From NCBI RefSeq assembly GCF_900114675.1, contig NZ_FOZM01000002.1:124001-188000 (forward strand): 64,000 bases of DNA, written 5' to 3'. Below are positions 27,154-36,258 of the stretch, one piece after another. The stretch's first letter is position 1, and every line of letters begins with the position of its first letter. A program made the position numbers and the translations under genes. Below the pieces are notes generated by a model, which worked only from the letters and a program-made list of their open reading frames with translations, did not search any database and had not been told where the DNA came from. Origin of the DNA: Yoonia litorea. GTDB taxonomy: Bacteria > Pseudomonadota > Alphaproteobacteria > Rhodobacterales > Rhodobacteraceae.

Positions 27154-30100
27154 TTATTCCGCAGGGATCGCGGTTTCTTCGATGCTCAGCGGATGCGGCA
27201 GGTGGACCAACATCTCTTTCGGGCAAATCTGGATGAAGTTCGCCTTCTCCACATCCCAGTGCTGCAGGATATCGGCGGCCTTGACGCTGGCTGTCTCGGC
27301 CACATGGCGTTCGATCAGTCCTTTAAGCTGCGCTTCCCAATGATCGACAGTGACAGGGCATGTCACCAGCGTTTCCATGTTCATCAGCGGTGCAGCCTCG
27401 CCTGTCGGGTCATAAAGATAGGCCATACCGCCTGTCATACCCGCACCGAAGTTCGCCCCGATTGATCCAAGGATCACCGCAACGCCGCCGGTCATGTATT
27501 CACAACCATTGGTGCCGCAGCCTTCGATCACGACCTTTGCACCTGAGTTGCGCACCGCGAAACGCTCACCCGCACGACCGGCAGCAAAGAGATAGCCGTC
27601 AGTCGCACCGTAAAGCACCGTATTGCCGATGATCGTGTTATCAGAGGCAACAAGCGGGCTGACCATCGGCGGACGCACGACGATCGTGCCGCCAGACAGA
27701 CCCTTACCGACATAGTCGTTGGCATCGCCTGAGACTTCCAGTTTCAGGCCGGGCGCCGCAAAAGCACCCAAGGACTGACCGGCCGACCCACGCAGCTTGA
27801 CCGTCAGGTGATCAGGCTGCAGCGCATTGCGCATCCCGAACTGCTGAACAATGTGGCTCGACGTCCGTGTGCCGATGGTCCGCAGCGTGTTCTGCACTGC
27901 ATAATCCAACTGCATCTTCTCACCATCGTTGAGGAAACGTGCCGCATCCTTGACGATCTGTGCATCCAGCGTGTCATCCACCGCGTTGCGGGGACGGTTA
28001 CGGTCATAAGTGATCTTGTTGGCACCATCGACCGTGATCAAAAGCGGATTGAGGTCCAGATCATCCAGATGCGCCGACCCACGCGAAACCTGCGTCAACA
28101 GATCAGCCCGACCGATCACGTCATCCAAGGACCGCGCTCCGATGGAGGCGAGGATTTCACGCACTTCGGTCGCATAGAAGGTGATGAGGTTCACGACCTT
28201 GTCGGCGTTGCCGGTGAACTTTTCACGCAAGGCTTCGTCCTGCGTGCAGACACCGACAGGACAGGTGTTTGACTGACACTGACGTACCATGATGCAGCCC
28301 ATGGCGATCAGGGCGGCGGTGCCGATGCCGTATTCCTCGGCACCCATCATCGCGGCCATCACAATGTCACGGCCCGTCCGCAAGCCGCCATCCGTGCGCA
28401 GCGTGATCCGCTCGCGCAGGTTGTTCATCGCCAAGACCTGATGCGCCTCAGTCAGACCCATCTCCCAAGGCAGACCGGCATATTTGATCGACGTGCCTGG
28501 CGATGCGCCCGTGCCGCCATTGTGACCCGAAATCAGGATCACATCGGCCTTGGCCTTCGCGACACCGGCAGCAATCGTGCCGACACCCGAAGACGAGACG
28601 AGCTTGACCGTCACCTTACAGCGCGGGTTGATCTGCTTGAGGTCATAGATCAGCTGCGCCAGATCCTCGATAGAATAGATATCGTGGTGTGGCGGCGGCG
28701 AGATCAGGGTCACACCCTTTGTCGAATGGCGCAGGCGGGCAATCAGGTCGGTGACCTTCATCCCCGGAAGCTGACCACCCTCACCGGGCTTGGCGCCTTG
28801 GGCGACCTTGATTTCAAGCTCTTCGCAGGCGTTGAGGTATTCGGCTGTGACGCCGAACCGGCCGGAGGCCACCTGCTTGATCTTCGCAGACGGGTTGTCG
28901 CCGTTGGGCTCCGGGTTGAAATGTGCCGGATCTTCGCCACCCTCGCCGCTGTCAGACTTTGCGCCGATGCGGTTCATGGCAACGTTCAGGGTCTTGTGGG
29001 CCTCGGGGCTCAGCGCGCCAAGCGACATCCCGGGCGTCACGAAACGCTTGCGGATCGCCGTGATGCTTTCGACCTCTTCGATTGGAACTGGCGCACCCAG
29101 CGGCTTGATGGCCAGCAGATCACGCAGATGGATCGGCGGGTTGGATTGCATCGACTTGGAGTATTGCTGCCACAAAGCATAGGACGCCTTGTTACACGCC
29201 GCCTGCATCATGTGCATTGTCTGTGCTTCCCAAGCGTGCTTCTCGCCTGAGCGACGCGCCTTGTAGAAGCCACCGATTGGCAAAACGTCTGTGCCGCCTT
29301 TCCAGCCTTTGGCGTGGACCTCTTCCAGCTTGCCCTGAATACCGTTGGTACCGATACCAGAGATACGGCTGTGCATACCGGGGAAGTATTCCGCACACAT
29401 GGCGCGCGACAGCCCGACAGCCTCGAAATTCAGACCACCGCGATATGACGACAGAACAGAAATCCCCATCTTCGACATGATCTTGAGAAGACCGGCGTCA
29501 ATCGCCGCACGGTAGCGGCGGACGGCATCTGTCAGCGATCCTTCGATCAGGCCACGGCGCACACGGTCCGCAATGGAATCCTGTGCCAGATAGGCGTTCA
29601 CTGTGGTCGCACCACAGCCGATCAGCACGGCAAAGTAATGCGGATCAATACACTCAGCCGACCGGACGTTGAGCGAACAGAAGGTCCGCAGACCCTTCTT
29701 GGTCAGACCGGAATGCACCGCCGAGGTGGCAAGGATCATCGGCATCGCGATCCGGTCCTCTGACTGTTCCTGATCGGTCAGCACAATATGCCCGGCACCC
29801 GACCGCACCGCATCCTCGGCCTCGTCACGGATACGCTGCAACCCTGCGTTCAAAGCACCACGGCCCGCCGCGAATGTGCAGTCGATCACCGCGACGCTAT
29901 CGCCAAAGTGGCGCATCATCTCGTCAAATTCGGCATTCCCGACAAACGGGCTTTCCAGCACCAGAATCTCTGTCTGGCTGCTGCTTTCATCCAGCACGTT
30001 CTTGAGGTTCCCGAACCGCGTCTTGAGGCTCATCACGCGGCTTTCGCGCAAGCTGTCAATCGGCGGGTTCGTCACCTGAGAGAAATTCTGGCGGAAGAAA

Positions 30101-31686
30101 TGCGACAACGGACGATAGGTCTTGGACAGAACCGCCGACGGCGTATCGTCGCCCATCGAGGCGATCATCTCCTTGCCGTCTTCGGCCATCGGGGCCAGCA
30201 CCTGCTCAAGCTCTTCGATGCTGTAACCGGCCGCCACCTGACGCTTGCGCAGTTCTTCGGCCTCATAAAGCGCCTTCTCGGGCACATCGCTCATCAGATC
30301 ATTGAGATCGACGACCTTTTCCACCCATTCACCGAACGGCTGTGCCGCGGCAAGCTTGTCTTTCAGTTCCTCGTCATGGAACAGACGGCCTTCCTGCATA
30401 TCGACAGCAATCATCTGGCCGGGGCCCAAGGCGCCCTTTTCAACCACGGTTGCCTCGTCGATTGTGACCATGCCCACTTCGGAGCCCGCCACCAACAGAC
30501 CGTCACCAGTCACAACGTAGCGCAATGGGCGCAGGCCGTTGCGGTCCAGACCGCCACAGACCCAGCGGCCATCCGTCATGGCAAGCGCTGCCGGACCATC
30601 CCAAGGCTCCATCACAGCGTTGCAATAGCCATACATATCCTGCCACGCCTGCGGCATTTCCACAGCCTGCTTTGACCAGGCCTCAGGCACCATCATCGTT
30701 TTGGCCATCGGCGCATTGCGGCCAGCGCGGACCAGCACCTCGAACACTGCGTCAAGGGCGGCAGAGTCAGACGCACCCGACGGGATGATCGGCTTGATGT
30801 CCTCGGCCTTGTCGCCAAACGCACCAGAGGCCATGCGGATTTCATGGCTGCGCATCCAGTTGACGTTGCCTTTCAACGTGTTGATCTCACCGTTGTGCGC
30901 CAACATGCGGAACGGCTGTGCCAGCGACCACTGCGGGAAGGTGTTTGTCGAATAGCGCTGGTGATAGATCGCAAAGGCGGATTCGAACCGCGCATCCATC
31001 AGATCGGGATAGAACTCGGCCACCTGCTCGGCCAGCATCATGCCTTTGTAGATCAAAGACCGGCAGGACAGCGAACAGACATACATGCCGGAAATCCCGG
31101 CAGAGGTTGCCGCCTTCTCGATACGGCGACGGATGATGTAAAGCTCGCGCTCGAACTGCTCTTCATCCAGACCCTTTTCATTCCGGATCAGGATTTGCTC
31201 GATCTCGGGACGGGTCGCATTCGCCTTCTCGCCCAGAACTTCGGTGTTCACCGGCACATGACGCCAACCGTAGATGTAGTGACCCATCCGCAGGACTTCG
31301 GTTTCCACGATGGTCCGGCAGCTTTCCTGCGCGCCAAAGTCGGTGCGTGGTAAGAAGATCTGGCCAACCGCGATCAGCTTGTCATTTTCAGGGGCATGGC
31401 CCGTGCGCTCGATCTGGTCGTAAAAGAACGGAACAGGGATCTGGACATGAATGCCGGCACCGTCGCCGGTCTTGCCGTCAGCATCAACCGCGCCGCGGTG
31501 CCAGACGGCTTTCAGCGCATCAATACCCTTTGCAACAACATCGCGTGACGGCGTGCCGTCAATCGCAACAACAAGGCCCACGCCACAAGAGGCATGCTCG
31601 TCATCCGCCTTGTAAAGACCATTCTCGGCCATCCACTGGCGCTTGGCCTCTTCGGCGGCAACCCAAGTCTCGTCAAAAGTTGTCAT
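27154..31686 (-). CDS. gltB: glutamate synthase (NADPH) large subunit GltB
   Basis: Iron-sulfur flavoprotein of 1510 residues that makes two glutamates from glutamine and 2-oxoglutarate. The mature enzyme should begin at Cys34 (HASCGVGLVVAIDG), the amidotransferase nucleophile exposed after removal of a 33-residue propeptide. The glutaminase domain is followed by the central domain, the FMN-binding synthase domain (GEGGEDPAHF, ISGHNGGTGASPGTS) with the 3Fe-4S ligands in MVRQCQSNTCPVGVCTQD, and a C-terminal beta-helix of glycine-rich turns (GANFGAGMTGG). It works with GltD, whose gene is upstream in the same direction, separated by one extra gene. Confidence 0.98.
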   Translation of the reverse strand: MTTFDETWVAAEEAKRQWMAENGLYKADDEHASCGVGLVVAIDGTPSRDVVAKGIDALKAVWHRGAVDADGKTGDGAGIHVQIPVPFFYDQIERTGHAPENDKLIAVGQIFLPRTDFGAQESCRTIVETEVLRMGHYIYGWRHVPVNTEVLGEKANATRPEIEQILIRNEKGLDEEQFERELYIIRRRIEKAATSAGISGMYVCSLSCRSLIYKGMMLAEQVAEFYPDLMDARFESAFAIYHQRYSTNTFPQWSLAQPFRMLAHNGEINTLKGNVNWMRSHEIRMASGAFGDKAEDIKPIIPSGASDSAALDAVFEVLVRAGRNAPMAKTMMVPEAWSKQAVEMPQAWQDMYGYCNAVMEPWDGPAALAMTDGRWVCGGLDRNGLRPLRYVVTGDGLLVAGSEVGMVTIDEATVVEKGALGPGQMIAVDMQEGRLFHDEELKDKLAAAQPFGEWVEKVVDLNDLMSDVPEKALYEAEELRKRQVAAGYSIEELEQVLAPMAEDGKEMIASMGDDTPSAVLSKTYRPLSHFFRQNFSQVTNPPIDSLRESRVMSLKTRFGNLKNVLDESSSQTEILVLESPFVGNAEFDEMMRHFGDSVAVIDCTFAAGRGALNAGLQRIRDEAEDAVRSGAGHIVLTDQEQSEDRIAMPMILATSAVHSGLTKKGLRTFCSLNVRSAECIDPHYFAVLIGCGATTVNAYLAQDSIADRVRRGLIEGSLTDAVRRYRAAIDAGLLKIMSKMGISVLSSYRGGLNFEAVGLSRAMCAEYFPGMHSRISGIGTNGIQGKLEEVHAKGWKGGTDVLPIGGFYKARRSGEKHAWEAQTMHMMQAACNKASYALWQQYSKSMQSNPPIHLRDLLAIKPLGAPVPIEEVESITAIRKRFVTPGMSLGALSPEAHKTLNVAMNRIGAKSDSGEGGEDPAHFNPEPNGDNPSAKIKQVASGRFGVTAEYLNACEELEIKVAQGAKPGEGGQLPGMKVTDLIARLRHSTKGVTLISPPPHHDIYSIEDLAQLIYDLKQINPRCKVTVKLVSSSGVGTIAAGVAKAKADVILISGHNGGTGASPGTSIKYAGLPWEMGLTEAHQVLAMNNLRERITLRTDGGLRTGRDIVMAAMMGAEEYGIGTAALIAMGCIMVRQCQSNTCPVGVCTQDEALREKFTGNADKVVNLITFYATEVREILASIGARSLDDVIGRADLLTQVSRGSAHLDDLDLNPLLITVDGANKITYDRNRPRNAVDDTLDAQIVKDAARFLNDGEKMQLDYAVQNTLRTIGTRTSSHIVQQFGMRNALQPDHLTVKLRGSAGQSLGAFAAPGLKLEVSGDANDYVGKGLSGGTIVVRPPMVSPLVASDNTIIGNTVLYGATDGYLFAAGRAGERFAVRNSGAKVVIEGCGTNGCEYMTGGVAVILGSIGANFGAGMTGGMAYLYDPTGEAAPLMNMETLVTCPVTVDHWEAQLKGLIERHVAETASVKAADILQHWDVEKANFIQICPKEMLVHLPHPLSIEETAIPAE

Positions 31687-31743
31687 CGGTCGTTCCTTTT
31701 CTAGGCGGGGCCACCACTGGGGTGGGCTTTGGGTCGTTGCAGA

Positions 31744-32415
31744 TTACGGACGGAAGGCCGCATCAATTTCGTTGCATTCGTAAACCGGTTCGGCTGTGAA
31801 AAAGCCCTGCTCGCCGGGGTAGATGAATTCGACAGGCGAGAAATCGAGGATGTCGTCAGGGCTTTCGGCCTGCCATGTCTCACCAAGGAAAAACATCCGG
31901 TGCTTCTCGCTGACGTACTGGCGGCCACTGCTGGCGTCGATTTCGTCGCCTTCGGCGTCAATCGTGCGGCCCTGGAATTCGGTCTGCAGCAGTTCTTCAC
32001 CGTCGATGATCACTGTTTCACCGGTCAGAAGGTCGTATCCCACATGGCGCTCAAGCCCCAGATCGGTGTCGAGCGTGAAATCCCACGTATCAATCTGGTT
32101 GGCAAAAAGCTCGTCAAGCGAGGCAGGGTCATCTGCCGGCATGATCAGCTCTTCGTCACCGGTGATCTTGAAGGCTTCGATCCACTGGAACTCGCGGTCA
32201 ACACGCTGGACGCTGAACAAACCGCCTTGGCTCAGAAGCGCGATCCATTGATCACCCGGATTGTCCTCTTCGCACTGCCAGACGTTCACGACGATACAGC
32301 CCTTGTGCTGCACGGTCAGCTTGGCTTCGCAGCCCTCGGGGGCGGCGAAACTCTGCTGGGCAACAGCCGGTGTTGTTGCGGCCAGTGCTGCAAGCACGAT
32401 CATCGGTTTCATCAT
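31744..32415 (-). CDS. exported protein of unknown function between gltD and gltB
   Basis: A 223-residue protein from the ATG at 32415 (AAGGGTAAAGAG upstream). A signal peptide ending at AVAQQ is visible (MMKPMIVLAALAATTPAVAQ). The mature part begins with APEGCEAKLTVQHKGCIVVN and NVWQCEEDNPGDQW, whose paired Cys could form disulfides, then is rich in acidic residues and ends CNEIDAAFRP. No domain is recognised. It is inserted between gltD and gltB on the same strand, 57 bases before gltB. A link to nitrogen metabolism is only suggested by location. Confidence 0.72.
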   Translation of the reverse strand: MMKPMIVLAALAATTPAVAQQSFAAPEGCEAKLTVQHKGCIVVNVWQCEEDNPGDQWIALLSQGGLFSVQRVDREFQWIEAFKITGDEELIMPADDPASLDELFANQIDTWDFTLDTDLGLERHVGYDLLTGETVIIDGEELLQTEFQGRTIDAEGDEIDASSGRQYVSEKHRMFFLGETWQAESPDDILDFSPVEFIYPGEQGFFTAEPVYECNEIDAAFRP

Positions 32416-32456
32416 CTCTTTACCCTTCAGGTCAGTGCCATTGACGTATCGGTCAT

Positions 32457-32502
32457 CAGGTTGTCTGCACAGTCGGTGCACAGGTTGTGTACAGTTGGTG
32501 TA
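32457..32502. repeat. two tandem repeats, each containing an inverted repeat
   Basis: Two direct repeats (32457-32480 and 32481-32502) each begin CAGGTTGT. Each contains a small inverted repeat: TGCAC-AGTCG-GTGCA (32466-32480) and GTACA-GTTGG-TGTAC (32489-32503). The cores TGyACAGTyGGTGyAC are offset by 22 bases, about two DNA turns, which suits two copies of a regulator bound side by side. They lie just after the gltD stop and upstream of the exported-protein gene. Confidence 0.6.
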
Positions 32503-32513
32503 CGGGGTGTGAC

Positions 32514-33941
32514 TCACTCTGCGGCGACGGTTTCGGCCTGTCCGAGATACTCCAGAATGGCCTCTGCACAGTCGCGTCCGTCCCGGATCGCCCAGACCAC
32601 AAGCGACGCGCCGCGGACAATATCGCCAGCAGCATAGACACCCTCAAGGCTTGTCTTGCCGGTCGTGAACTCGGCCTTGATCGTGCCCCAGCGGGTGACT
32701 TCCAGACCTTCGACGCCCCACAGTTGCGGCAGGTCTTCAGGCTCAAAGCCCAGCGCCTTGATCACAAGGTCGGCTTCTTCGACATAATCGGCACCTTCGA
32801 TCACTTCCGGTGTCTGGCGACCTGTCGCATCAGGCGCGCCCAAGCGCATCTTTTGCACCTTCACGCCAGTAACCGCGTCACCTTCAAAGCCGTCAGGCGC
32901 GGACAGCCAGACAAACTCCACGCCTTCTTCTTCTGCGTTCTGAACCTCGCGCTGCGAGCCTGGCATATTGGCCTTGTCACGGCGGTACAGGCATTTGACG
33001 CTGGTCGCGCCCTGACGGATGGCAGTGCGCACACAGTCCATTGCCGTATCACCACCGCCGATCACGACAACGCGCTTGCCTTCGGCGTTCAACTCTCCGC
33101 TTTCGAACTCAGGCACATCATCGCCAAAGCTCTTGCGGTTGCTGGCGGTCAGATAATCAATCGCGCTGACGATCCCTTCTGCATGGGAATTCGGCAAATC
33201 CCTTGTTTTATAGACGCCTGTGGCAATCAGCACGGCGTCATGCTTGCCGCGGATCGCGTCAAACGACAGGTCCTCGCCAACGTCGCAGTTCAGCACAAAC
33301 TGCACGCCACCGTCCTCAAGTTGGGCCATCCGCTGCATGACGACATCTTTTTCCAGCTTGAAGCCGGGGATGCCATAGGTCAGCAGACCGCCACCACGGT
33401 CATAACGGTCATAAACAGTCACCTGCACACCCTGACGGCGCAGCATGTCAGCAGCGGCCAGACCACCGGGGCCGGCGCCGATGATGCCCACGCTTTCGCT
33501 GCGCTCCATCGACGGGCGGATCGGCTTGACCCAGCCTTCTTCAAACGCGGTGTCAGTGATGAATTTCTCGACAGAGCCGATCGTCACAGTGCCGTGGCCG
33601 GATTGTTCAATCACGCAGTTGCCTTCGCAAAGACGATCCTGCGGGCAGATACGGCCACAGATTTCAGGGAAGGTGTTCGTGGCCTGGCTGACCTCATAGG
33701 CCTCCTGCAAGCGACCCTCGGCGGTCAGACGCAGCCAGTCGGGGATGTTGTTGTGAAGCGGGCAGTGGGACTGGCAGTAAGGAACACCGCATTGGCTGCA
33801 GCGGGCCGCCTGCTCTTCCGCCTTTTCCAGGGCGTATTCGGCATAGATCTCGCTGAAGTCTTCCTTGCGCAAGTTCGGCGGCCGCTTCTCCGGCATTTCG
33901 CGCCCGATCTGCGTAAACTTCAACATCTTCTGGCCAGCCAT
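32514..33941 (-). CDS. gltD: glutamate synthase small subunit GltD
   Basis: A 475-residue subunit that feeds electrons from NADPH through FAD to GltB. The N-terminal region binds two 4Fe-4S clusters through ARCSQCGVPYCQSHCPL and CGRICPQDRLCEGNC. The FAD site is VGIIGAGPGGLAAADMLRRQ and the NADPH site is VVVIGGGDTAMDCVRTAIRQ. The C-terminal GVYAAGDIVRGASLVVWAI closes the flavin pocket. It heads the gltD / exported protein / gltB group. The 218 bases between it and divergent uppP hold both promoters. Confidence 0.97.
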   Translation of the reverse strand: MAGQKMLKFTQIGREMPEKRPPNLRKEDFSEIYAEYALEKAEEQAARCSQCGVPYCQSHCPLHNNIPDWLRLTAEGRLQEAYEVSQATNTFPEICGRICPQDRLCEGNCVIEQSGHGTVTIGSVEKFITDTAFEEGWVKPIRPSMERSESVGIIGAGPGGLAAADMLRRQGVQVTVYDRYDRGGGLLTYGIPGFKLEKDVVMQRMAQLEDGGVQFVLNCDVGEDLSFDAIRGKHDAVLIATGVYKTRDLPNSHAEGIVSAIDYLTASNRKSFGDDVPEFESGELNAEGKRVVVIGGGDTAMDCVRTAIRQGATSVKCLYRRDKANMPGSQREVQNAEEEGVEFVWLSAPDGFEGDAVTGVKVQKMRLGAPDATGRQTPEVIEGADYVEEADLVIKALGFEPEDLPQLWGVEGLEVTRWGTIKAEFTTGKTSLEGVYAAGDIVRGASLVVWAIRDGRDCAEAILEYLGQAETVAAE

Positions 33942-34159
33942 CCGCCGCCCTCCCCGATTTCCAAAGCGAGATGCCTTGTAAAACGCTCTTCAGGAAATGA
34001 AAAGGCAATACTACTGACCTATATGAGCAAAAATGATGATCTCGATAGCGTCATTATGTAAATTTTCTTAAGATTTAGGTCCGAATTGTTACCTATATCC
34101 CCTCTTCCCCCAAGATTCTAGGCGTTTAGGTTGTCGGCAACGAATCAAAAGGCCCCACC

Positions 34160-34963
34160 ATGACCACCTTTAATCTGCTGTTGATCGCGCTGATCCAAGG
34201 TCTGACCGAGTTCCTGCCGGTGTCATCCTCTGGCCATTTGATCCTACTGCCAAGCCTTTCGGGGCTGGCTGATCAAGGCCAGGTCATCGACGTTGCGGCG
34301 CATCTGGGCACGCTGGGCGCCGTCATTCTATACTTCTGGAAGGACGTGAAACTCGCCCTGAGCGGACTTGCGCGATTGGCGCGAGGCAAGATCGACACGC
34401 AAGGCGCGTTCCTTGCGCTTTGCCTGATCATTGCAACAATCCCGGTGGTGATTGCTGGCCTGATCCTGAAGGTCACCGGTCTTTCGGATATGATGCGTGG
34501 CATTGCCGTGATCGGCTGGGCAATGATTGTTTTTGGCATCCTGCTTTATTGGGCGGACCAAAAGGGCACGCAAGACCGCGCGGCCGAGGGCTGGACACTG
34601 AAACATGCCTTCCAGATGGGGCTTTGGCAGGCAGTCGCCTTGATCCCTGGCACATCGCGGTCGGGCATCACAATTACGGCCGGACGGATGCTGGGCTATG
34701 GACGATCAGAGGCAGCGCGGCTTGCCATGCTCATGTCTATTCCGACGATCATCGCATCGGCCTCCTTGCTGGGACTCGACGTGATTGCATCGGGCGACAC
34801 CGGCGCATGGCGCGACATTGGTATCGTTGTCGCCATGTCATTTGTCGCCGCGCTACTTGCACTGAGCCTCATGATGCGGCTTTTGAAGTCGATCAGCTTC
34901 ACGCCTTACGTGATCTACCGGATCGCGCTGGGCGTTGTCCTGCTCTGGATCGCCTACACTTAG
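34160..34963 (+). CDS. uppP: undecaprenyl-diphosphatase UppP (BacA)
   Basis: Inner-membrane phosphatase of 267 residues that recycles the undecaprenyl carrier used for peptidoglycan and surface polysaccharides. The two signature loops are LIQGLTEFLPVSSSGHLILL at the N-terminus and IPGTSRSGITITAGRMLGYG near residue 170, with catalytic Glu, Ser and Arg. About eight hydrophobic helices are visible. It may support the glycan locus 1.3 kb downstream if that uses a lipid carrier. Its stop overlaps that of the convergent gene by four bases (TTAG). Confidence 0.97.
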   Translation: MTTFNLLLIALIQGLTEFLPVSSSGHLILLPSLSGLADQGQVIDVAAHLGTLGAVILYFWKDVKLALSGLARLARGKIDTQGAFLALCLIIATIPVVIAGLILKVTGLSDMMRGIAVIGWAMIVFGILLYWADQKGTQDRAAEGWTLKHAFQMGLWQAVALIPGTSRSGITITAGRMLGYGRSEAARLAMLMSIPTIIASASLLGLDVIASGDTGAWRDIGIVVAMSFVAALLALSLMMRLLKSISFTPYVIYRIALGVVLLWIAYT

Positions 34964-35940
34964 GCTTTCAGGTTCTTTGCGGATTCCTTGATCGCATCGT
35001 ACTGACCTGACGGACGGAAACGCCACAGATAGTCTGGCAAGACTGCCTCGATTGCTGTGGGACGCAGACCCAGATCATCAAATCCTTGCGCCCCCTCTGA
35101 AACCACGTTGTAGACCGCGAGATTGCGAATCTGATCTTTCGTGACAGGAGGCTTGACCAAACCGGCGGTCAGGAAGCGAACGGCGGAAAAACCGGTCGCC
35201 ATGATATTGGCAAACCAGAAAGGCAACCCGACGACCAAGCGGCGACGGCGGATCACGTCCAGCATGATATGCATCAACTCGCGGAAACTGTGAACATCGG
35301 GGCCACCCAATTCGTAAACGCCGCCTTTCACGTCGCCCAAGACGGCATTGGCTGCGACTGCGGCAACATCATCCACATAAACTGGCTGGAACTTTGTTTC
35401 CGCACCGACGACCGGCAGCACAGGGCCAAGGCGGCTCATCGAGGCAAAGCGATTGAAGAATTGGTCTTCCGGTCCAAAAATGATCGAAGGCCGCAAAATC
35501 ACCGCATGCGGCATGTGTTCCAGGACACCGGCTTCACCCGCAGCTTTGGTCTTGGAATATTCGCTCTGTGCGTTTTCGTCCGCGCCGATGGCAGAAATGT
35601 GGACCATACGGGTGATCCCGTGCTCTGCGGCGATGCGCGCAATCCGTTCTGCACCCTCGGCTTGCACGGCACTGAATGTGTTCTTGCCAACCTCATCAAG
35701 AACACCCACGCAATTGACCACTGCGTCGGCGCCCTTTGTCACCAACGCGACAGAGGCATCATCGCGAATGTTGCAAAAAACAGGTTCAACCTGACCCACC
35801 ACACCGTAAGGGCGGACGAACATTGCCTCGTTGACGTTGCGCACGGCCACGCGGACACGCCACCCTTCTTTTGCCATGCGGCGGGCAATGTAGCGTCCGA
35901 CAAAACCGGAACCGCCAAAGATTGTAACGAGCTTGGACAT
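34960..35940 (-). CDS. complex I NDUFA9-like NAD(P)-binding protein
   Basis: Atypical short-chain dehydrogenase of 326 residues. The cofactor loop is VTIFGGSGFVGRYIARRMAK, followed by VNCVGVL, HISAIGADENAQSEYSKTKA with a YxxxK-like arrangement, and LRPSIIFGPEDQFFNRFA. The FGPEDQFFNRFA element and the hydrophobic patch near residues 230-250 match the alphaproteobacterial homologues of mitochondrial complex I subunit NDUFA9. It is likely membrane-associated and involved in respiration or quinone metabolism. The ATG at 35940 (MSKLVTIFGG) is preferred over an upstream in-frame codon. Confidence 0.85.
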   Translation of the reverse strand: MSKLVTIFGGSGFVGRYIARRMAKEGWRVRVAVRNVNEAMFVRPYGVVGQVEPVFCNIRDDASVALVTKGADAVVNCVGVLDEVGKNTFSAVQAEGAERIARIAAEHGITRMVHISAIGADENAQSEYSKTKAAGEAGVLEHMPHAVILRPSIIFGPEDQFFNRFASMSRLGPVLPVVGAETKFQPVYVDDVAAVAANAVLGDVKGGVYELGGPDVHSFRELMHIMLDVIRRRRLVVGLPFWFANIMATGFSAVRFLTAGLVKPPVTKDQIRNLAVYNVVSEGAQGFDDLGLRPTAIEAVLPDYLWRFRPSGQYDAIKESAKNLKA

Positions 35941-36094
35941 CGCGGGGCCTCTCAAATAGTCGGCTTGGGTTTACCCCTGAGGATGGGTCCAGACAAGGCG
36001 CAAACCAATGATTCCGTGCGGCCGCGCCTTTTTGTCCTCGAATCGCGTTGACAGCCCCCGCGCTCAAGCGTAAATCGCGCTTCACCGACCCTGT

Positions 36095-36181
36095 GCCCAG
36101 GTGGCGGAATTGGTAGACGCGCCAGCTTCAGGTGCTGGTGTCTGTATGGACGTGGAGGTTCGAGTCCTCTCCTGGGCACCA
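36095..36181 (+). tRNA. tRNA-Leu (CAG)
   Basis: An 87-base cloverleaf with a seven-base-pair acceptor stem (GCCCAGG/CCTGGGC), a D-arm region, an anticodon stem CCAGC/GCTGG around TTCAGGT (anticodon CAG), a long variable arm typical of Leu and Ser tRNAs, a GGTTCGAGTCC T-arm and an encoded CCA end. It reads CUG codons. It marks the left edge of the glycan locus. Confidence 0.97.
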
Positions 36182-36258
36182 TTTCCAAAGTTCTTTTCCC
36201 ATCATCTGCCGGACGGGCTGGCATTCGTTTGCGCTTGCCTTGACTGAAGCGACCCGAC

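Noticed and set aside
28441..30675. Two long plus-strand frames opposite gltB
   Set aside because: Antisense shadows of gltB codons with no domain features.
32457..32502. CRISPR-like repeat
   Set aside because: Only two units, no unique spacers and no cas genes.
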